Source: Chloroflexota bacterium
GTDB taxonomy: Bacteria; Chloroflexota; Anaerolineae; Anaerolineales; Villigracilaceae
DNA: 64,000 nucleotides
NCBI GenBank assembly: GCA_016234495.1
Contig: JACRBI010000008.1
Location: forward strand, 1-64,000
Direction: 5' to 3'
The number at the start of each line of letters is the position of its first letter. Position 1 is the first letter of the stretch. Below the pieces are notes generated by a model, which saw nothing but the letters and a program-made list of their open reading frames with translations, made no database searches and had not been told where the DNA came from. This document shows, piece after piece, positions 16,904-25,882 of the stretch. The translations under genes and the position numbers were made by a program.

Positions 16904-17239
16904 ATGAAAACTGAAAGCGGATTGGAATACGAAGAAACTCATGCGGGGACTGGCGCGCAAGCAAAGGCTGGCGACCTCGTGCGAGTGCATTACACCGGCA
17001 AATTCCTCGACGGCAAGGTCTTTGATAGTTCTGTCAGCCGCGGCGAACCGCTTGAATTTCCGCTTGGCAGAGGACGCGTTATCAAAGGCTGGGACGAAGG
17101 TATTGCGCTGATGAAAGTCGGCGGAAAAGCAGTACTCACCATTCCGCCGCAACTGGCTTACGGTGAAAGCGGCGCAGGTGGAGTCATCCCGCCCAACGCG
17201 ACACTTGTTTTTGATGTGGAATTGGTCGGGATCAAGTAA
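16904..17239 (+). CDS. FKBP-type peptidyl-prolyl cis-trans isomerase
   Basis: A 111-aa single FKBP domain with no signal peptide, so cytoplasmic. Typical blocks are seen: '[19 protein letters not shown]', '[19 protein letters not shown]', '[19 protein letters not shown]' and '[10 protein letters not shown]'. These include the active-site Tyr, Asp, Trp and Phe positions of the FKBP fold. It speeds prolyl isomerisation during protein folding. AAAGGAG lies 7 bases before the ATG. It is monocistronic. Confidence 0.95.
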   Translation: MKTESGLEYEETHAGTGAQAKAGDLVRVHYTGKFLDGKVFDSSVSRGEPLEFPLGRGRVIKGWDEGIALMKVGGKAVLTIPPQLAYGESGAGGVIPPNATLVFDVELVGIK

Positions 17240-17279
17240 TGACCGATACCCCCAGATAAAAACCTCATTTCATTTTGTT

Positions 17280-17314
17280 CAACCACAGACTCATGCACTG
17301 GGCGTCTGTGGTTG
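17280..17314. terminator. Hairpin after the FKBP gene
   Basis: CAACCACAGAC pairs perfectly with GTCTGTGGTTG over a 13-base loop, 40 bases after the FKBP stop. It lacks a T-run. It is either a weak terminator or a short member of the CCACAG repeat family. Confidence 0.5.
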
Positions 17315-17421
17315 AATTCTAATAATAGCTCCGCCCAATTTTCATTCAGAGCTACCACTCTCATACCTTCAAGTAAGTCCATGGCTCTTAGCTTTGAGTA
17401 GTAAAATAGCCCACAACATCC

Positions 17422-20112
17422 ATGCGCAGATGGCTGACTTTTCACCGCGATCTTGGGCTTCAACTTCTGGCGTTTTACCTGTTCCTGATCATTCCGTTTC
17501 TGGTAACGCTGCTGGTATTTGACCGCCTGGTGGGGGAGAGAATTCGCAGGGATGTGGAAGCAAATGACATTGCGCTGGCGCGTGCCATTGCGCTTGAAAC
17601 CAATATTGCAATCGGAAATTCATTGAAGACCGTCGGGGAACTTTCCACCTACATAAGCGTGATCAACGTGGACGAGGAAAACATGGGGAAGTTGTTTTCA
17701 ATCGTATTGAGCACACGACCTGATGTAAATTTAGTCTACCGCCTGGATGCAGATGGGATTATGTTGTATCACTACCCAACTGGCCCAAGCTCCACAGTCG
17801 GGACGGATTTTTCATTCCGCAGTTACTATCAAAATGCGTTGGCATCTGACGGCGCTTTGATTTCAGAGGGACGCATTTCGCCCACAACCAATCAAGCTGT
17901 TGCAACTGCTGTCATGCCAATCCGCTCAAAGAGTGGAGACTTCCTGGGGCTGGTGGGCACGAACATAAAACTGGAAAGCCTGAGCAATACTTTATCTGCG
18001 ATTGTCGCGGAACATGGAAATGACGAGGGGTTCGACGTCCTCATTCTCGATGCAAGCGGACAGGTCATTGCCCATCCCGACGCAGCATTCCTGCTAAAAC
18101 ATGCGAATGAAATCTTGCCAGATATTTACACGCGCGCGCTCACGGGCGACAGCGGCTCGATCGTGGAAACCGATCTCAACAACGAAGAACGCTTATACAC
18201 CTACGCCTCCATCCCCAGTGTGGATTGGGGCGTGATCATCAGCCGCCCAACCGCGAACGCATTTGCGACCCGCATCATTCTCCAGCGCATCACACTGGTG
18301 GCGATGGCAACCTTCGTTTTAATCGGGCTTGCGTTTTGGGGCATTCTGGCTTGGCGTGTGATCAATCCAATAGAAAAACTTTCGCTTGTCTCGGAAGCCA
18401 TCGGACTGAATCAAGAGATCGAGCAAAATCAACGCAGCCAGATAACAAAGATGTCGCGCCGCGCCGATCAGATCGGAAACCTCATTCGCAGTATTTTACG
18501 GATGGAAAACTCGATCGCCGAACGGATGAAGGAACAGGCGACATTGCTCGAAACCAGCACCGCTGTCGTCTCGTCTCTGGACTTAAGCGTTGTGTTGGAT
18601 CGCATTCTGGAACAGGTCGGCCGTCTTTTGAATGTTCAGAGAATCGCCATCATTGCATTGGACGAGACTCACGGCGAATTCCGCGTCCGCGCCAGCCGTG
18701 GCCTCTCTCAAAGTTTTACCGAACAGCTGTCCCTTCAGCCGAGCGAACCGAGTTCCGTAAGTATGCGTTCATTGCGCGCGCGTGAGCCGGTCCAGGTCAG
18801 CGATACGGAAACCGATCCATCCTATGTGCCGCAAAGGCCGCGGGCGAGAGCTGAAGGCTACCGAGCGGTATTGGGCGTACCCCTCAACACGCAGCACGCG
18901 CCTCCAACGTGTCTGCTTGTGTTCCATCCCATGCCGCACGAATTTTCAGTTAACGAAATACAACTGCTGTCGAGTTTTGCGAACCAGGCTACGATGGCAA
19001 TTGAGAATGCGATCCTGTTCGAACGCAGCGACACAAGATTGCAGGAGCAAACCCGCCGCCTTGAATCACTGGTGCAATCCATGGAAGACGGATTGATCCT
19101 GAGCGACTTGAAAGGCATGGTGATTTACGCCAACCGAAGAGTGGCTGAATTGTCTGAGCTTGCCAGCGAGGACATGACGAATATAAAAGTGGAGCGCGTG
19201 ATCAGCCGTATTTTGAGCAAGTCCGCAGAAAATTCAACAAAGGATGATGAATTAAAAAATATTTTTGAGAGCAAAAAAACGGAGATCGCTTTGGTCTATT
19301 CTGGAAGACCGCTGCATCTTCGTTTTGAAGTTTTCGATGTGACCGATGCAAGGGGCTTACCCATTGGGCGCGGCGTGATTTTGCATGACATAACCGCCGA
19401 CCGTGAATTGGACCGCATGAAATCGAACCTGATCTCAACTGTTTCGCATGAACTGCGTACACCGCTGGCTGCCATCAAGGGGTATGCATCCACTTTGCTG
19501 GCGGAGGATGTGGAATGGGATAGCAAATCGCAGCGCGAATTTCTAGCCATTATTTCAAACGAGACAGACAGGTTAACCAGCCTGGTCAATAACCTTTTGG
19601 ATTTATCGCGGATCGAAGCCGGGTCGTTGAAGCTGTCACTTGAAAAGTGCAATATCGAGGAGATCATCATGCGCGGGGCGAGACAGTCGCATCTCGAAGG
19701 CGGGAACAGGTTCGAGGTCCAGATCGAAGCGGATCTGCCGTCGATTTATGCGGATGTGCCGCGCTTGGAAACTATCATCCGAAACCTGGTTGAGAACTCG
19801 GTCAAGTACGCGGGTGAGCGGGCGTTCATTCAGGTTAAAGTTAACAGGCGGGGAGAGGCGATTGTGTTTCGCGTGATCGATGACGGACCTGGAATTCCGC
19901 CCGAAAAAAGTGGTCGAATTTTCGAAAGGTTTTTTCGTTTGGATGACAGCCTTGCGCGTGTCACCAGCGGGGCAGGGTTGGGGTTGGCGATCTGTCAGGG
20001 GCTTGCGCGCGCGCATGGCGGAGATATTTGGGTCGAGCCGGGTTACGCGGGGGCTTGTATTGCGTTTTCCATCCCATTGAATTTATACGAAGCGAGAGAT
20101 GAACCGTTATGA
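17422..20112 (+). CDS. Sensor histidine kinase with dCache, HAMP, GAF and PAS domains
   Basis: An 896-aa membrane sensor kinase. A first membrane helix (about 15-37) and a second (about 290-312) bracket an extracellular dCache sensor (about 45-280). A HAMP segment follows, then a GAF domain (about 370-520), a PAS domain (about 550-650), and the kinase core: phospho-acceptor His676 in 'STVSHELRTPLAAIKGY', N-box 'NLVENSVKYAG', G1 'DDGPGIPP', F-box 'FERFFR' and G2 'GAGLGLAIC'. The two cytoplasmic sensor domains suggest integration of internal and external signals. It overlaps the response regulator gene by 4 bases. The ligand cannot be inferred. Confidence 0.93.
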   Translation: MRRWLTFHRDLGLQLLAFYLFLIIPFLVTLLVFDRLVGERIRRDVEANDIALARAIALETNIAIGNSLKTVGELSTYISVINVDEENMGKLFSIVLSTRPDVNLVYRLDADGIMLYHYPTGPSSTVGTDFSFRSYYQNALASDGALISEGRISPTTNQAVATAVMPIRSKSGDFLGLVGTNIKLESLSNTLSAIVAEHGNDEGFDVLILDASGQVIAHPDAAFLLKHANEILPDIYTRALTGDSGSIVETDLNNEERLYTYASIPSVDWGVIISRPTANAFATRIILQRITLVAMATFVLIGLAFWGILAWRVINPIEKLSLVSEAIGLNQEIEQNQRSQITKMSRRADQIGNLIRSILRMENSIAERMKEQATLLETSTAVVSSLDLSVVLDRILEQVGRLLNVQRIAIIALDETHGEFRVRASRGLSQSFTEQLSLQPSEPSSVSMRSLRAREPVQVSDTETDPSYVPQRPRARAEGYRAVLGVPLNTQHAPPTCLLVFHPMPHEFSVNEIQLLSSFANQATMAIENAILFERSDTRLQEQTRRLESLVQSMEDGLILSDLKGMVIYANRRVAELSELASEDMTNIKVERVISRILSKSAENSTKDDELKNIFESKKTEIALVYSGRPLHLRFEVFDVTDARGLPIGRGVILHDITADRELDRMKSNLISTVSHELRTPLAAIKGYASTLLAEDVEWDSKSQREFLAIISNETDRLTSLVNNLLDLSRIEAGSLKLSLEKCNIEEIIMRGARQSHLEGGNRFEVQIEADLPSIYADVPRLETIIRNLVENSVKYAGERAFIQVKVNRRGEAIVFRVIDDGPGIPPEKSGRIFERFFRLDDSLARVTSGAGLGLAICQGLARAHGGDIWVEPGYAGACIAFSIPLNLYEARDEPL

Positions 20113-20798
20113 ATGACCCCGTTGTGCTGGTTGTGGATGACGAAAAATCGCTGCGTGATTTTGTGCGCCGTAATTTGGAGGCGCGGCATTATAAAGTCCT
20201 TACCGCATCGAACGGCCTGGAGGCGATGGCGACTTTTAATAACGAAAAAGTTGATCTTGTGATACTGGATTTGATGATGCCGCATTTGGATGGATTGGAA
20301 ACGACTCGCCGCATCCGCGAGTCTTCCCAGACTCCGATCATTATTTTGACTGCGCTGGGCGAAGAGGCAGACAAGGTGCAGGCGTTCGATATGGGCGTGG
20401 ACGATTATCTGACCAAACCGTTTGGCGTTGGCGAGTTGATGGGTCGCATCAAGGCTGTGCTGCGCCGCTCACGCTGGCAGGAGCCTGCATCCAACGAAGA
20501 GCAATTGGTGCGCGGTGATATCCGTGTGGATATGGAGCGCCATCTTGTAACAGTTAAAGATTCACCTGTGGATTTAACCCCAACTGAATTTAACCTGCTG
20601 GTGTATTTATTGAAACATTCGGGCAGGGTTTTACCGCATCGCGCCATTCTGCAAAATGTATGGGGCATGGAATACGGCAACGAGGCGGAGTATCTGCGAG
20701 TTTACATTGGCCGCCTGCGCCAGAAAATAGAAGTTGATCCCCTCAACCCGCGCCATTTGTTTACCGAGCATGGAATAGGATATCGCTTCGAGGGATAG
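20109..20798 (+). CDS. OmpR/PhoB-family response regulator
   Basis: A 229-aa regulator with a receiver domain (about 1-118; acidic pair D10/D11, phospho-acceptor Asp54 in 'VILDLMMPHLDG', Thr in 'IILTALGEE', Lys in 'YLTKPFGVGEL') and a winged-helix DNA-binding domain (about 130-228; 'LTPTEFNLLVYLLKHSGRV', 'LRVYIGRLRQKIE'). It is translationally coupled to the kinase gene (ATGA overlap) and is its probable partner. KdpE-like in overall shape, but no kdp genes are in the window. Confidence 0.93.
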   Translation: MNDPVVLVVDDEKSLRDFVRRNLEARHYKVLTASNGLEAMATFNNEKVDLVILDLMMPHLDGLETTRRIRESSQTPIIILTALGEEADKVQAFDMGVDDYLTKPFGVGELMGRIKAVLRRSRWQEPASNEEQLVRGDIRVDMERHLVTVKDSPVDLTPTEFNLLVYLLKHSGRVLPHRAILQNVWGMEYGNEAEYLRVYIGRLRQKIEVDPLNPRHLFTEHGIGYRFEG

Positions 20799-20809
20799 AT
20801 ATATAACTT

Positions 20810-20899
20810 GTCATTGCGAGCCCGACAGGGCGAAGCAATCCCCTCGCTTTTTGGAGATTGCTTCGCCGCCAAAATACAAAAGTGACAGCTCGCAATGAC
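20810..20899. repeat. Two-level inverted repeat (TCATTGCGAG / GAAGCAATC family)
   Basis: Outer arms GTCATTGCGAG and CTCGCAATGAC pair perfectly; inner arms GCGAAGCAATC and GATTGCTTCGC also pair perfectly. The same double structure recurs at 29733-29820, with partial copies at 10392 and 61377. This repeat type is known from many bacterial genomes as a small non-coding mobile-like repeat. Confidence 0.8.
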
Positions 20900-20954
20900 G
20901 CATAAACGGGGGAATTATTTATAAATTATTTATAACCACCCATCCATTTTTTAT

Positions 20955-20981
20955 TTGATATTTCCCCTTCTTCCCTATAAT
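20955..20981 (+). promoter_or_regulatory. Predicted sigma-A-like promoter of the LIV-type ABC operon
   Basis: TTGATA and TATAAT separated by 15 bases, with expected transcription start near 20988. This position supports the binding-protein start at 21056 and argues against an upstream in-frame ATG at 20990. Confidence 0.5.
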
Positions 20982-21055
20982 CATTTCAAATGCGGTCCAA
21001 AATTTTTGCGATTCGCAATTCATTCTTTCACGCCACGAAGGAGGCTTGTTCAAAA

Positions 21056-22399
21056 ATGAAACGCACACTGTTCAATCTCTTTGCCTTAATGATCGTCCTT
21101 GGTCTCGCGCTGACCGCTTGCGGAGGCGCTGCCCCCGCCGCGACAGAAGCGCCCGTTGTGGAAGCTCCCGCCGCGACCGAAGCTCCAGTTGCCGCAACCG
21201 AAGCGCCTGTTGTAGCGGAAGAAGTAACTGTCACAATCGGTTTTACCGCTTCACAGACAGGGGCACAGGAAGTTTCATCCAAGCGCCAGGTCAATGGCTT
21301 TAATTTGTGGATGAATCAAGTCAACGAAGCAGGCGGACTTACCTTGAGCGACGGAACAGTCGTCAAATTTGCCGCGCAAAGCTATGACGATGAATCCACC
21401 AAGGAACGCGTACAGGAACTTTACACACGCCTCATCACAGAAGACAACGCTGACTTTTTGATCAGCCCGTATTCCTCCGGCCTGACCGCTGCCGCCGCAG
21501 TCATTGCGGAACAGAACGGCAAGTTGATGATTACCACCGGCGCCGCCGATGATGATACCTACAAGCAGGGTTACACCGGCGTTTTTCAGCTTTATACCCC
21601 CGGCTCACTGTATCTCACCAGCACCGTGGATATGCTCAAGACTCTTGACCCCGCTGCCAAGATCGCCATCGTAAATGAAAGCGACAAATTCTCCACAGCC
21701 GTGGTCGGCGGATTGAAACCCTATGCCGAATCACAGGGGTTTGAGATCGTTTTAGAAGAAGCCTACGCATCCGACACCGCTGACTTTGGCCCGATCATCA
21801 ACAAGATCGTTGACTCAGGCGCGACAGTTGTTTTAGGTGGTGGTCACTATCCGGATGGCAGCACTTTTGCCCGCCAGCTCTATGAGCGCAAGGTCGGCAT
21901 CCAATTCATCGGAATTCTCGTTGCTCCTCCTGACAGCAAATTCTCCGAGTTGGGTGATGCCGCTCTCGGTGTGACGGGTCCCAGCCAGTGGGAAGGCAAA
22001 GCCACACATACCGAAGAGGAAGCCAACGGACTCGGCATTGAATGGTTCGGCCCCAGCGGCGAAGAATTTTCTGCAGCGTTCGAAGCCGCCTATGGCGACA
22101 AACCCACCTATCATGCCGCTGGTGGATACACGGCTGGCCTGCTCCTCGAAAGAGCCATCCGCAACGCTGACTCTGTCGAAAGCGAAGCAGTCAAAGCTGC
22201 GCTGGATGCGATCAACATCTTCACCTTCTACGGCGGCATCAAGTTTGATACATCCGCTGAAGCCCATGGCTTGCAGATCGGTCACAGCATGGTCGTCATT
22301 CAATGGCAGAAGAACGAAGCAGGCGAATTGGTCCGCGAAGTCGTCTGGCCTGCGGATGTTGCCACCAAGGCTCCGATCTTCCCGATCACAGCCCCGTAA
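21056..22399 (+). CDS. LIV-type ABC transporter substrate-binding lipoprotein
   Basis: A 447-aa lipoprotein. Start at MKRTLFNLFAL, with GAAGGAGG upstream; lipobox LTAC is followed by an Ala/Pro/Glu/Thr-rich spacer of about 40 residues. The remainder is a type I periplasmic-binding fold (Peripla_BP_6): 'IGFTASQTGAQEVSSKRQ', 'DDESTKERVQELYTRLI', 'ISPYSSGLTAAAA'. It would capture a small solute and deliver it to the LivHM-like permeases. The family binds branched-chain amino acids, amides or urea. With the purine/ureide cluster converging from downstream, a nitrogen compound is plausible but unproven. Confidence 0.88.
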   Translation: MKRTLFNLFALMIVLGLALTACGGAAPAATEAPVVEAPAATEAPVAATEAPVVAEEVTVTIGFTASQTGAQEVSSKRQVNGFNLWMNQVNEAGGLTLSDGTVVKFAAQSYDDESTKERVQELYTRLITEDNADFLISPYSSGLTAAAAVIAEQNGKLMITTGAADDDTYKQGYTGVFQLYTPGSLYLTSTVDMLKTLDPAAKIAIVNESDKFSTAVVGGLKPYAESQGFEIVLEEAYASDTADFGPIINKIVDSGATVVLGGGHYPDGSTFARQLYERKVGIQFIGILVAPPDSKFSELGDAALGVTGPSQWEGKATHTEEEANGLGIEWFGPSGEEFSAAFEAAYGDKPTYHAAGGYTAGLLLERAIRNADSVESEAVKAALDAINIFTFYGGIKFDTSAEAHGLQIGHSMVVIQWQKNEAGELVREVVWPADVATKAPIFPITAP

Positions 22400-22415
22400 T
22401 TTATTAACCTCGTGC

Positions 22416-22449
22416 AGACTTCGGAAGTCCCCCAAGACTTCCGAAGTCT
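22416..22449 (+). promoter_or_regulatory. Intra-operon hairpin between binding protein and permease
   Basis: AGACTTCGGAAGTC pairs perfectly with GACTTCCGAAGTCT over a 6-base loop, followed by TTTC. Such hairpins after binding-protein genes often protect the upstream mRNA or reduce read-through, so that the binding protein is made in excess. Confidence 0.55.
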
Positions 22450-22470
22450 TTCACATTTTGGAGTTGATCC

Positions 22471-23337
22471 ATGCAACAAATAAGCCTGCTCCTTGCTTCA
22501 TTGCCAGATGGGATTCTGCTTGGGTTTGTATACGGTGTTGCCGCGATGGGCTTGACCTTGATCTGGGGCGTGATGAACGTCATCAACCTGTCGCATGGCC
22601 CCATCATTGCGCTCGGCATGTTCGGCACTTATCTTATCTTTTTCAAGCTGGGCCTAAACCCATATCTGGGATTATTTCTCGTCGCACCGCTGGGTTTGCT
22701 TCTCGGGATTTTGATCTATGTTGTTGCGGTTCATCGTGTGATCAACGCGCCGCATCTTTCTTCATTGCTGGCCACATTCTCGGTGAACATGATCATCATC
22801 GGGCTGGGGACTGCGGCTTTCACTACATCTCCCTACAACGTGGATTTCAACATGGGCAGCGTCAGCCTGGGATCAACGACCCTGCTTGGCACACGTCTGA
22901 TCGCAGCATTGGCGGCGGTCATTGCGACGGGAAGCTTGTACCTGTTTCTCTATCGCACCCGCCCCGGGAAATATATCCGCGCTGTGGCAAATAACCGCTC
23001 CGCCGCAGAGTTGATGGGCATTCCATCGTCGCGCATCCTGGCATTAAGTTTTGGTCTGGGAACCATGCTGGCCGCCATCTCGGGTGCGCTAATCGCAACC
23101 TTCTTCCCATTCAGCATCCTCTCCGGCGGCGGATACGAACTCAAGAGTTTTGTGATCGGCGTGCTTGGCGGATTAGGCAACCCCGTCGGAGCCTTGATCG
23201 GCGGGCTGACACTCGGAGTACTTGAAGCCGTCATCCCTGCGTTCATGGAAACCTCATGGGTTCCCGTCATTGAATTTGGTCTGTTCATTTTGGTTTTGCT
23301 TGTTCGTCCCAATGGATTGTTTGGAGCGAAACAATGA
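22471..23337 (+). CDS. LivH-like ABC transporter permease
   Basis: A 288-aa permease with about eight membrane helices. Typical LivH features are 'VAAMGLTLIWGVMNVINLSHG' region at the N-terminus and the coupling helix 'AVANNRSAAELMGIPSSRI' (about 170-188). 'LKSFVIGVLGGLGNPVGAL' is the conserved C-terminal block. It pairs with the LivM-like permease to form the membrane channel. TTGGAG precedes the ATG. It overlaps the next gene by 4 bases. Confidence 0.93.
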   Translation: MQQISLLLASLPDGILLGFVYGVAAMGLTLIWGVMNVINLSHGPIIALGMFGTYLIFFKLGLNPYLGLFLVAPLGLLLGILIYVVAVHRVINAPHLSSLLATFSVNMIIIGLGTAAFTTSPYNVDFNMGSVSLGSTTLLGTRLIAALAAVIATGSLYLFLYRTRPGKYIRAVANNRSAAELMGIPSSRILALSFGLGTMLAAISGALIATFFPFSILSGGGYELKSFVIGVLGGLGNPVGALIGGLTLGVLEAVIPAFMETSWVPVIEFGLFILVLLVRPNGLFGAKQ

Positions 23338-24305
23338 AAAACTTTCAAAAATATATTGGCATTATCATTCCTCTGCTTGTCATTGCAGGCTTGTTGTTAT
23401 ATCCAGCCATCACGGGCAAAGCTGCCGCGCGTGAGACAGCCTTCACGATCTTGAAAGCGATTGCGCTTGCCTCCAGCCTCAATATTTTGCTCGGCTACAC
23501 CGGCTACGTGAGTTTTGGTCACATCGTGTTCTTTGGTTTCGGCGGCTATGTTGGCTTTTACCTGCTCAGCACACAAGGCATGTCGCTTTGGATCTCCATC
23601 CTCGCTGGCGGACTCAGCTCCGGAATTCTGGCTTTTCTTTTGGGGAAGGCGATCTTAAGATTGCGCGGCGCTTATTTTGCTCTCGCCACCATCGGCGTGA
23701 ACGAAGCGATGAGAGCGTTCATCAATAACTTTGACCTGTTCGGTGGACCGACAGGCATTACCCTCAATTTCAAAGCGTACCTTGCTTATGGTGGCGCTGC
23801 CAAAGCATTGGAAATGTCATTTTACGTTGTGGGTGCGCTTGCCGTTTTGGCGATCATCCTGAGTTACATCATCCGCACATCAAAATTCGGGCTGGGACTT
23901 TTGGCGATCCGCGAGAACGAAGATGCGGCGGAAGTGATGGGAGTTTTCGCACCGGATGCGAAGACCTGGGCTTATGTCTTGTCTGCCATCATCCCCGGCA
24001 TGATCGGCGTGTTGTTCTTCTTCAAGAATGGAAACGTCGAACCGCATGATGCATTCCCTCTTCATGCTTCGATCGAGTTGCTTGTCATGGTCATGCTCGG
24101 CGGGCAGGGCACGGTGCTTGGACCGATCCTCGGCGCTTTTGCTTATCAGGGCATGCGCGGATATTTGGTGACCAGCGATTTCTTCAAGGATATTCAACTG
24201 TCTGTCTCAGGCGCGCTGCTGCTCATTATCGTTTTGTTCATTCCCGCGGGCGCAATTGGCTGGCTTAGACAACGTAATGCAATTTTGAGGAGGGTATTGG
24301 CATGA
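23334..24305 (+). CDS. LivM-like ABC transporter permease
   Basis: A 323-aa permease with about nine membrane helices. 'LNILLGYTGYVSFGHIVFFG' and 'LRGAYFALATIGVNEAMRAF' are hallmark LivM blocks, and 'AIRENEDAAEVMGVFAPDAK' is the coupling helix. 'VMLGGQGTVLGPILGAF' lies near the C-terminus. It overlaps livH and the downstream ATPase by 4 bases each, showing a tightly coupled operon. Confidence 0.93.
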   Translation: MKNFQKYIGIIIPLLVIAGLLLYPAITGKAAARETAFTILKAIALASSLNILLGYTGYVSFGHIVFFGFGGYVGFYLLSTQGMSLWISILAGGLSSGILAFLLGKAILRLRGAYFALATIGVNEAMRAFINNFDLFGGPTGITLNFKAYLAYGGAAKALEMSFYVVGALAVLAIILSYIIRTSKFGLGLLAIRENEDAAEVMGVFAPDAKTWAYVLSAIIPGMIGVLFFFKNGNVEPHDAFPLHASIELLVMVMLGGQGTVLGPILGAFAYQGMRGYLVTSDFFKDIQLSVSGALLLIIVLFIPAGAIGWLRQRNAILRRVLA

Positions 24306-25054
24306 CTCTTCTTTTACAAGTGCAGGGAGTTACCAAACGCTTCGGCGGTTTGCAGGCGCTGACGCAGGTTACCTTTGATCTACCCAAGGGACAAATTTTG
24401 GGGTTGATCGGTCCGAACGGCGCGGGCAAGACGACATTGTTTAATACCATCAACGGCGTCTATCATCCTGAAGAAGGGCGCATCCTGTTTAAAGGTCAAG
24501 ATGTGACGAATAAAATGCCCTACCATCTTGCGAAGATGGGCATGGCTCGCACGCATCAGATCGTGCGCCCGTTAAATGAGTTGACTGTACGTGAGAACGT
24601 GATGGTCGGCGCATGTTTTGGGCATGAGAATCAAAGTTTGGGAAAAGCCGCAAAGATCGCGGACGAAGTGCTTGAGTTTGTGGGAATCTTAAATCGCGCC
24701 GACCAGCTAGCGGGGAGTCTGAACGTGGCGCAGAAGAAAAGGCTTGAGATGGCGCGCGCGCTTGCGTCGCATCCGCATTTACTTTTGCTGGATGAAGTCC
24801 TCGCTGGGTTGAATCCATCTGAAATTGACGGGATGATCCAAATGGTTTTGAATATTCGCGAGCAGGGCATCACCATCATCATGATCGAGCATCTGATGAA
24901 GGCGGTGATGAATGTTTCCGACCGCATTTTTGTGTTGGACTACGGCGAGCAGATCGCGGAGGGTTCTCCAAATGAAATCGTGAATCACCCGAAGGTGATC
25001 GAGGCTTATTTGGGCGACCCTAAACTTGCCGAGCAGTTGATGGAGGAGGAGTAA
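24302..25054 (+). CDS. LivG-like ABC transporter ATPase
   Basis: A 250-aa ATPase with Walker A GPNGAGKTT (about residues 38-46), Walker B 'LLLLDEVLAGLNPSE' and H-loop 'IIMIEHLMKAVM'. The signature is 'GSLNVAQKKRLEMARAL', where the usual LSxGxQ reads LNVAQK, a known variation in LivG-like subunits. The C-terminal 'VIEAYLGDP' tail is typical for the family. AGGAGG precedes the ATG. Confidence 0.92.
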   Translation: MTLLLQVQGVTKRFGGLQALTQVTFDLPKGQILGLIGPNGAGKTTLFNTINGVYHPEEGRILFKGQDVTNKMPYHLAKMGMARTHQIVRPLNELTVRENVMVGACFGHENQSLGKAAKIADEVLEFVGILNRADQLAGSLNVAQKKRLEMARALASHPHLLLLDEVLAGLNPSEIDGMIQMVLNIREQGITIIMIEHLMKAVMNVSDRIFVLDYGEQIAEGSPNEIVNHPKVIEAYLGDPKLAEQLMEEE

Positions 25055-25055
25055 C

Positions 25056-25766
25056 ATGTCCCTTCTTGAAGTTCGCGATGTCACTTCCGGGTATGGCGAA
25101 GTGCAAATTTTATGGGGTGCAAGCATGAAGCTGGACGAAGGAAAATTAACCTGCCTTGTCGGCGGGAACGGTGCGGGCAAGACAACCATGCTGCGCTCAG
25201 TGATGGGTCTGCTCAAACCGTGGAGCGGCTCGGTCTGGTTCCAGGGGCAGGATGTGAGCCGGATGCCGGCATACACCAAGGCAGAAATGGGATTGGTGCT
25301 TGTGCCAGAGGGCAGGCAGTTGTTCACGGATATGAGCGTGTATGAAAACCTTGAAATGGGTGCATCGAATAAGCGCGCGCGTCCGCATGTAAAGAAAAAT
25401 CTTGAAAAGGTATATGCAATGTTCCCGCGTCTGTTGGAACGCCATACTCAAAAGGCTGGCACGCTGAGCGGCGGGGAGCAACAGATGTTGGCGGTGGCGA
25501 GAGGCATCATGGCGGACCCGGTGGTCTTGATGATTGACGAACTCTCACTGGGTCTTGCCCCTTTGCTTGTACTTCAACTCTTTGAAGGTCTGCGCGCACT
25601 GCGGGATGCCGGTCTTACGATCATGCTGGTAGAACAAAATGTGCAGATGGCGCTGGCTATCAGTGATTATGGATATGTGCTGGCGGAAGGTAAATCTGGC
25701 ATCGAAGGCCCTGCGCGGCAATTGATCAAAGACAAGCATGTCCGCGAGGCGTATCTTGGCCTGTAA
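25056..25766 (+). CDS. LivF-like ABC transporter ATPase
   Basis: A 236-aa ATPase: Walker A GGNGAGKTT (about residues 35-43), signature LSGGEQQMLAVARGI, Walker B 'VVLMIDELSLGLAP', H-loop 'IMLVEQNVQMA' with Gln in place of the usual His, as is normal in LivF. The tail 'HVREAYLGL' is the standard end. The gene begins one base after livG, with GGAGGAG just upstream, and it ends the transporter gene set. Confidence 0.93.
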   Translation: MSLLEVRDVTSGYGEVQILWGASMKLDEGKLTCLVGGNGAGKTTMLRSVMGLLKPWSGSVWFQGQDVSRMPAYTKAEMGLVLVPEGRQLFTDMSVYENLEMGASNKRARPHVKKNLEKVYAMFPRLLERHTQKAGTLSGGEQQMLAVARGIMADPVVLMIDELSLGLAPLLVLQLFEGLRALRDAGLTIMLVEQNVQMALAISDYGYVLAEGKSGIEGPARQLIKDKHVREAYLGL

Positions 25767-25773
25767 AAACTCT

Positions 25774-25845
25774 AACCACAGAGACCACAGAAAGCACTGA
25801 GATTTTAAAAAGATCTCCTCAGTGACCTCTGTGCGCTGCGTGGTT
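25774..25845. repeat. Dispersed self-complementary repeat (CCACAGAG family)
   Basis: AACCACAGAGACCACAG and CACTGAG on the left pair imperfectly with CTCAGTG, CTCTGTG and CGTGGTT on the right. Nearly the same word order as 15366-15435. Confidence 0.7.
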
Positions 25846-25882
25846 AATTCTTTTTTATCTTTGCTCAAATTAGGAGGCTCCC

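Noticed and set aside
20990-21055. Upstream in-frame ATG as the start of the LIV-type binding protein
   Set aside because: It lies at the predicted transcription start and adds residues before a clear lipoprotein signal; the ATG at 21056 has a good ribosome site.
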